37,585 nt of DNA from JADZGC01 sp964391595 (GTDB taxonomy: Bacteria; Patescibacteriota; Saccharimonadia; CAILAD01; GCA-016700035), in NCBI GenBank assembly GCA_964391595.1, contig CAYMMM010000007.1:1-37585 (forward strand), given 5' to 3'. Positions within the stretch are counted from its first letter, which is position 1. Each line of letters opens with the position of its first letter. Shown in pieces: positions 37,220 through 37,585 of the stretch. The position numbers and the translations under genes were made by a program. A model generated the notes under the pieces. That model searched no databases. It was not told the DNA's origin and saw only the letters and a program-made list of their open reading frames with translations.

Positions 37220-37244
37220 TCGCGCGCTCTCGGAGCACACTTAT

Positions 37245-37284
37245 CCCCACACTCTCAAAGGCGAGAGTGTGGGGTAATCTTTTT
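37245..37284 (+). terminator. Intrinsic terminator after the Cys protein
   Basis: A 12-bp perfect stem CCCCACACTCTC / GAGAGTGTGGGG (37245-37256 and 37263-37274), loop AAAGGC, followed by TAATCTTTTT. Confidence 0.9.
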
Positions 37285-37300
37285 ATGCTTACTCATTGCA

Positions 37301-37329
37301 TTGACAAACTACAGATCAAGTAGTAGAAT
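37301..37329 (+). promoter_or_regulatory. Consensus promoter TTGACA-N17-TAGAAT
   Basis: TTGACA at 37301-37306, a 17-nt spacer and TAGAAT at 37324-37329. The predicted start near 37336 leaves a 5' leader of about 110 nt before the ATG at 37446. Confidence 0.75.
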
Positions 37330-37335
37330 TGCACA

Positions 37336-37445
37336 TTAACTTAAGGTGAAGGGGAGTTTGCAAACCATAAGCAAACAGAGCCCGTTCATCTAGAGCTAAT
37401 GTTCGTCTTTTGTCATCTAGGATTACTAACCGGAGAACAGGTAGA
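37336..37445 (+). promoter_or_regulatory. Long 5' leader with hairpin and direct repeat (possible regulatory leader)
   Basis: Contains GTTTGC (37356-37361) and GCAAAC (37371-37376), a 6-bp stem with a 9-nt loop. TCATCTAG occurs twice in direct repeat (37386-37393 and 37413-37420). It ends in GGAGAACAGG before the ATG. I recognise no known riboswitch class. Confidence 0.35.
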
Positions 37446-37585
37446 ATGCAAACCAGGTACACAAAGGGGGGTGTAGTGAAACGAATTTTGGCTGTGGCCG
37501 CCGCAATTGCCGCCGCTGGCGTATTAGCTTTGCCTAATCGCAGTTTGGCTGCATCAAACCTCATACAAAACAACTCATTTGAGAC
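37446..37585 (+). CDS. Secreted protein, N-terminal part (3' partial)
   Basis: The reading frame is open to the right edge. Two starts are possible: ATG 37446 (AGG 5 nt upstream) or GTG 37476 (AAAGGGGGG upstream). From the GTG it begins VKRILAVAAAIAAAGVLALP, a signal peptide with Lys-Arg and an Ala-rich hydrophobic core, probably cut near SLAA. The visible mature part reads SNLIQNNSFE, a start often seen in carbohydrate-binding or other beta-sandwich surface domains ('NLIxNxSFE'). Function cannot be told from the visible part. Confidence 0.65.
   Translation, partial: MQTRYTKGGVVKRILAVAAAIAAAGVLALPNRSLAASNLIQNNSFE

Noticed and set aside
37336..37445. c-di-GMP riboswitch in the long leader (GCAAACC-like string)
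   Set aside because: Only a short string resembles the class; the conserved tetraloop receptor and second helix are missing.

Overview
The window reads as a chromosome segment of a small-genome bacterium of the Patescibacteria (Candidate Phyla Radiation), most likely near Candidatus Saccharibacteria. I infer this from the standard code (TGA is used as a stop throughout), short intergenic spaces, many start/stop overlaps (ATGA, GTGA), a mix of Shine-Dalgarno-led and apparently leaderless genes, and surface protein types (CSLREA/beta-helix, DUF2207, DUF5648 repeats) common in such genomes. This is inference and has not been confirmed by a database search.

Layout. (1) 1-1107: the end of a secreted protein with NBR1-like Ig domains and three DUF5648-type repeats. 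(2) 1155-17871: a large surface-glycan locus. It holds GDP-fucose synthase (fcl), a Wzm/Wzt-type ABC exporter, two methyltransferases, a GT11 fucosyltransferase, four GT2 and three GT4-type glycosyltransferases, GDP-mannose 4,6-dehydratase (gmd, opposite strand), a GT39-like membrane glycosyltransferase and an O-antigen ligase/polymerase-like protein. Together fcl and gmd make GDP-fucose from GDP-mannose, and the GT11 enzyme can use it. (3) 17904-21528: a bis-heme ferric-reductase-like flavoprotein with a MarR regulator, then three small membrane proteins. (4) 21632-23562: lexA, diverging from a bactofilin-like membrane protein. (5) 23700-25303: two short SD-led genes with their own terminators, and a deoxyribosyltransferase-like/Nudix fusion. 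(6) 25357-28912: an accessory stretch with a three-gene minus-strand operon (two tiny paralogous membrane proteins plus a free-standing sigma region 4 protein), a zinc-knuckle-like protein, a methyltransferase placed directly behind a tRNA, and a TrpF-like/MazG-like gene pair. (7) 29015-36531: an ABC-2 transporter, a DUF2207 protein, a membrane protein preceded by a mini-ORF, a FtsB/DivIC-like protein, initiator tRNA, and a large CSLREA/beta-helix surface protein. (8) 36624-37585: a tRNA-like sequence, a CAT tRNA, a GC-rich small Cys protein, and the start of another secreted protein.

The most interesting signals are: (a) at least five genes whose start codon lies exactly 6 nt after a -10 hexamer, which predicts leaderless mRNAs, one of them starting with an 8-codon ORF coupled by ATGA to the main gene; (b) the orphan sigma-4/FWPW membrane protein operon; (c) degenerate tRNA-like mosaics immediately upstream of two of the three CAT-anticodon tRNAs; (d) a GTTC-N7-GTTC direct repeat exactly inside the spacer of a consensus lexA promoter.
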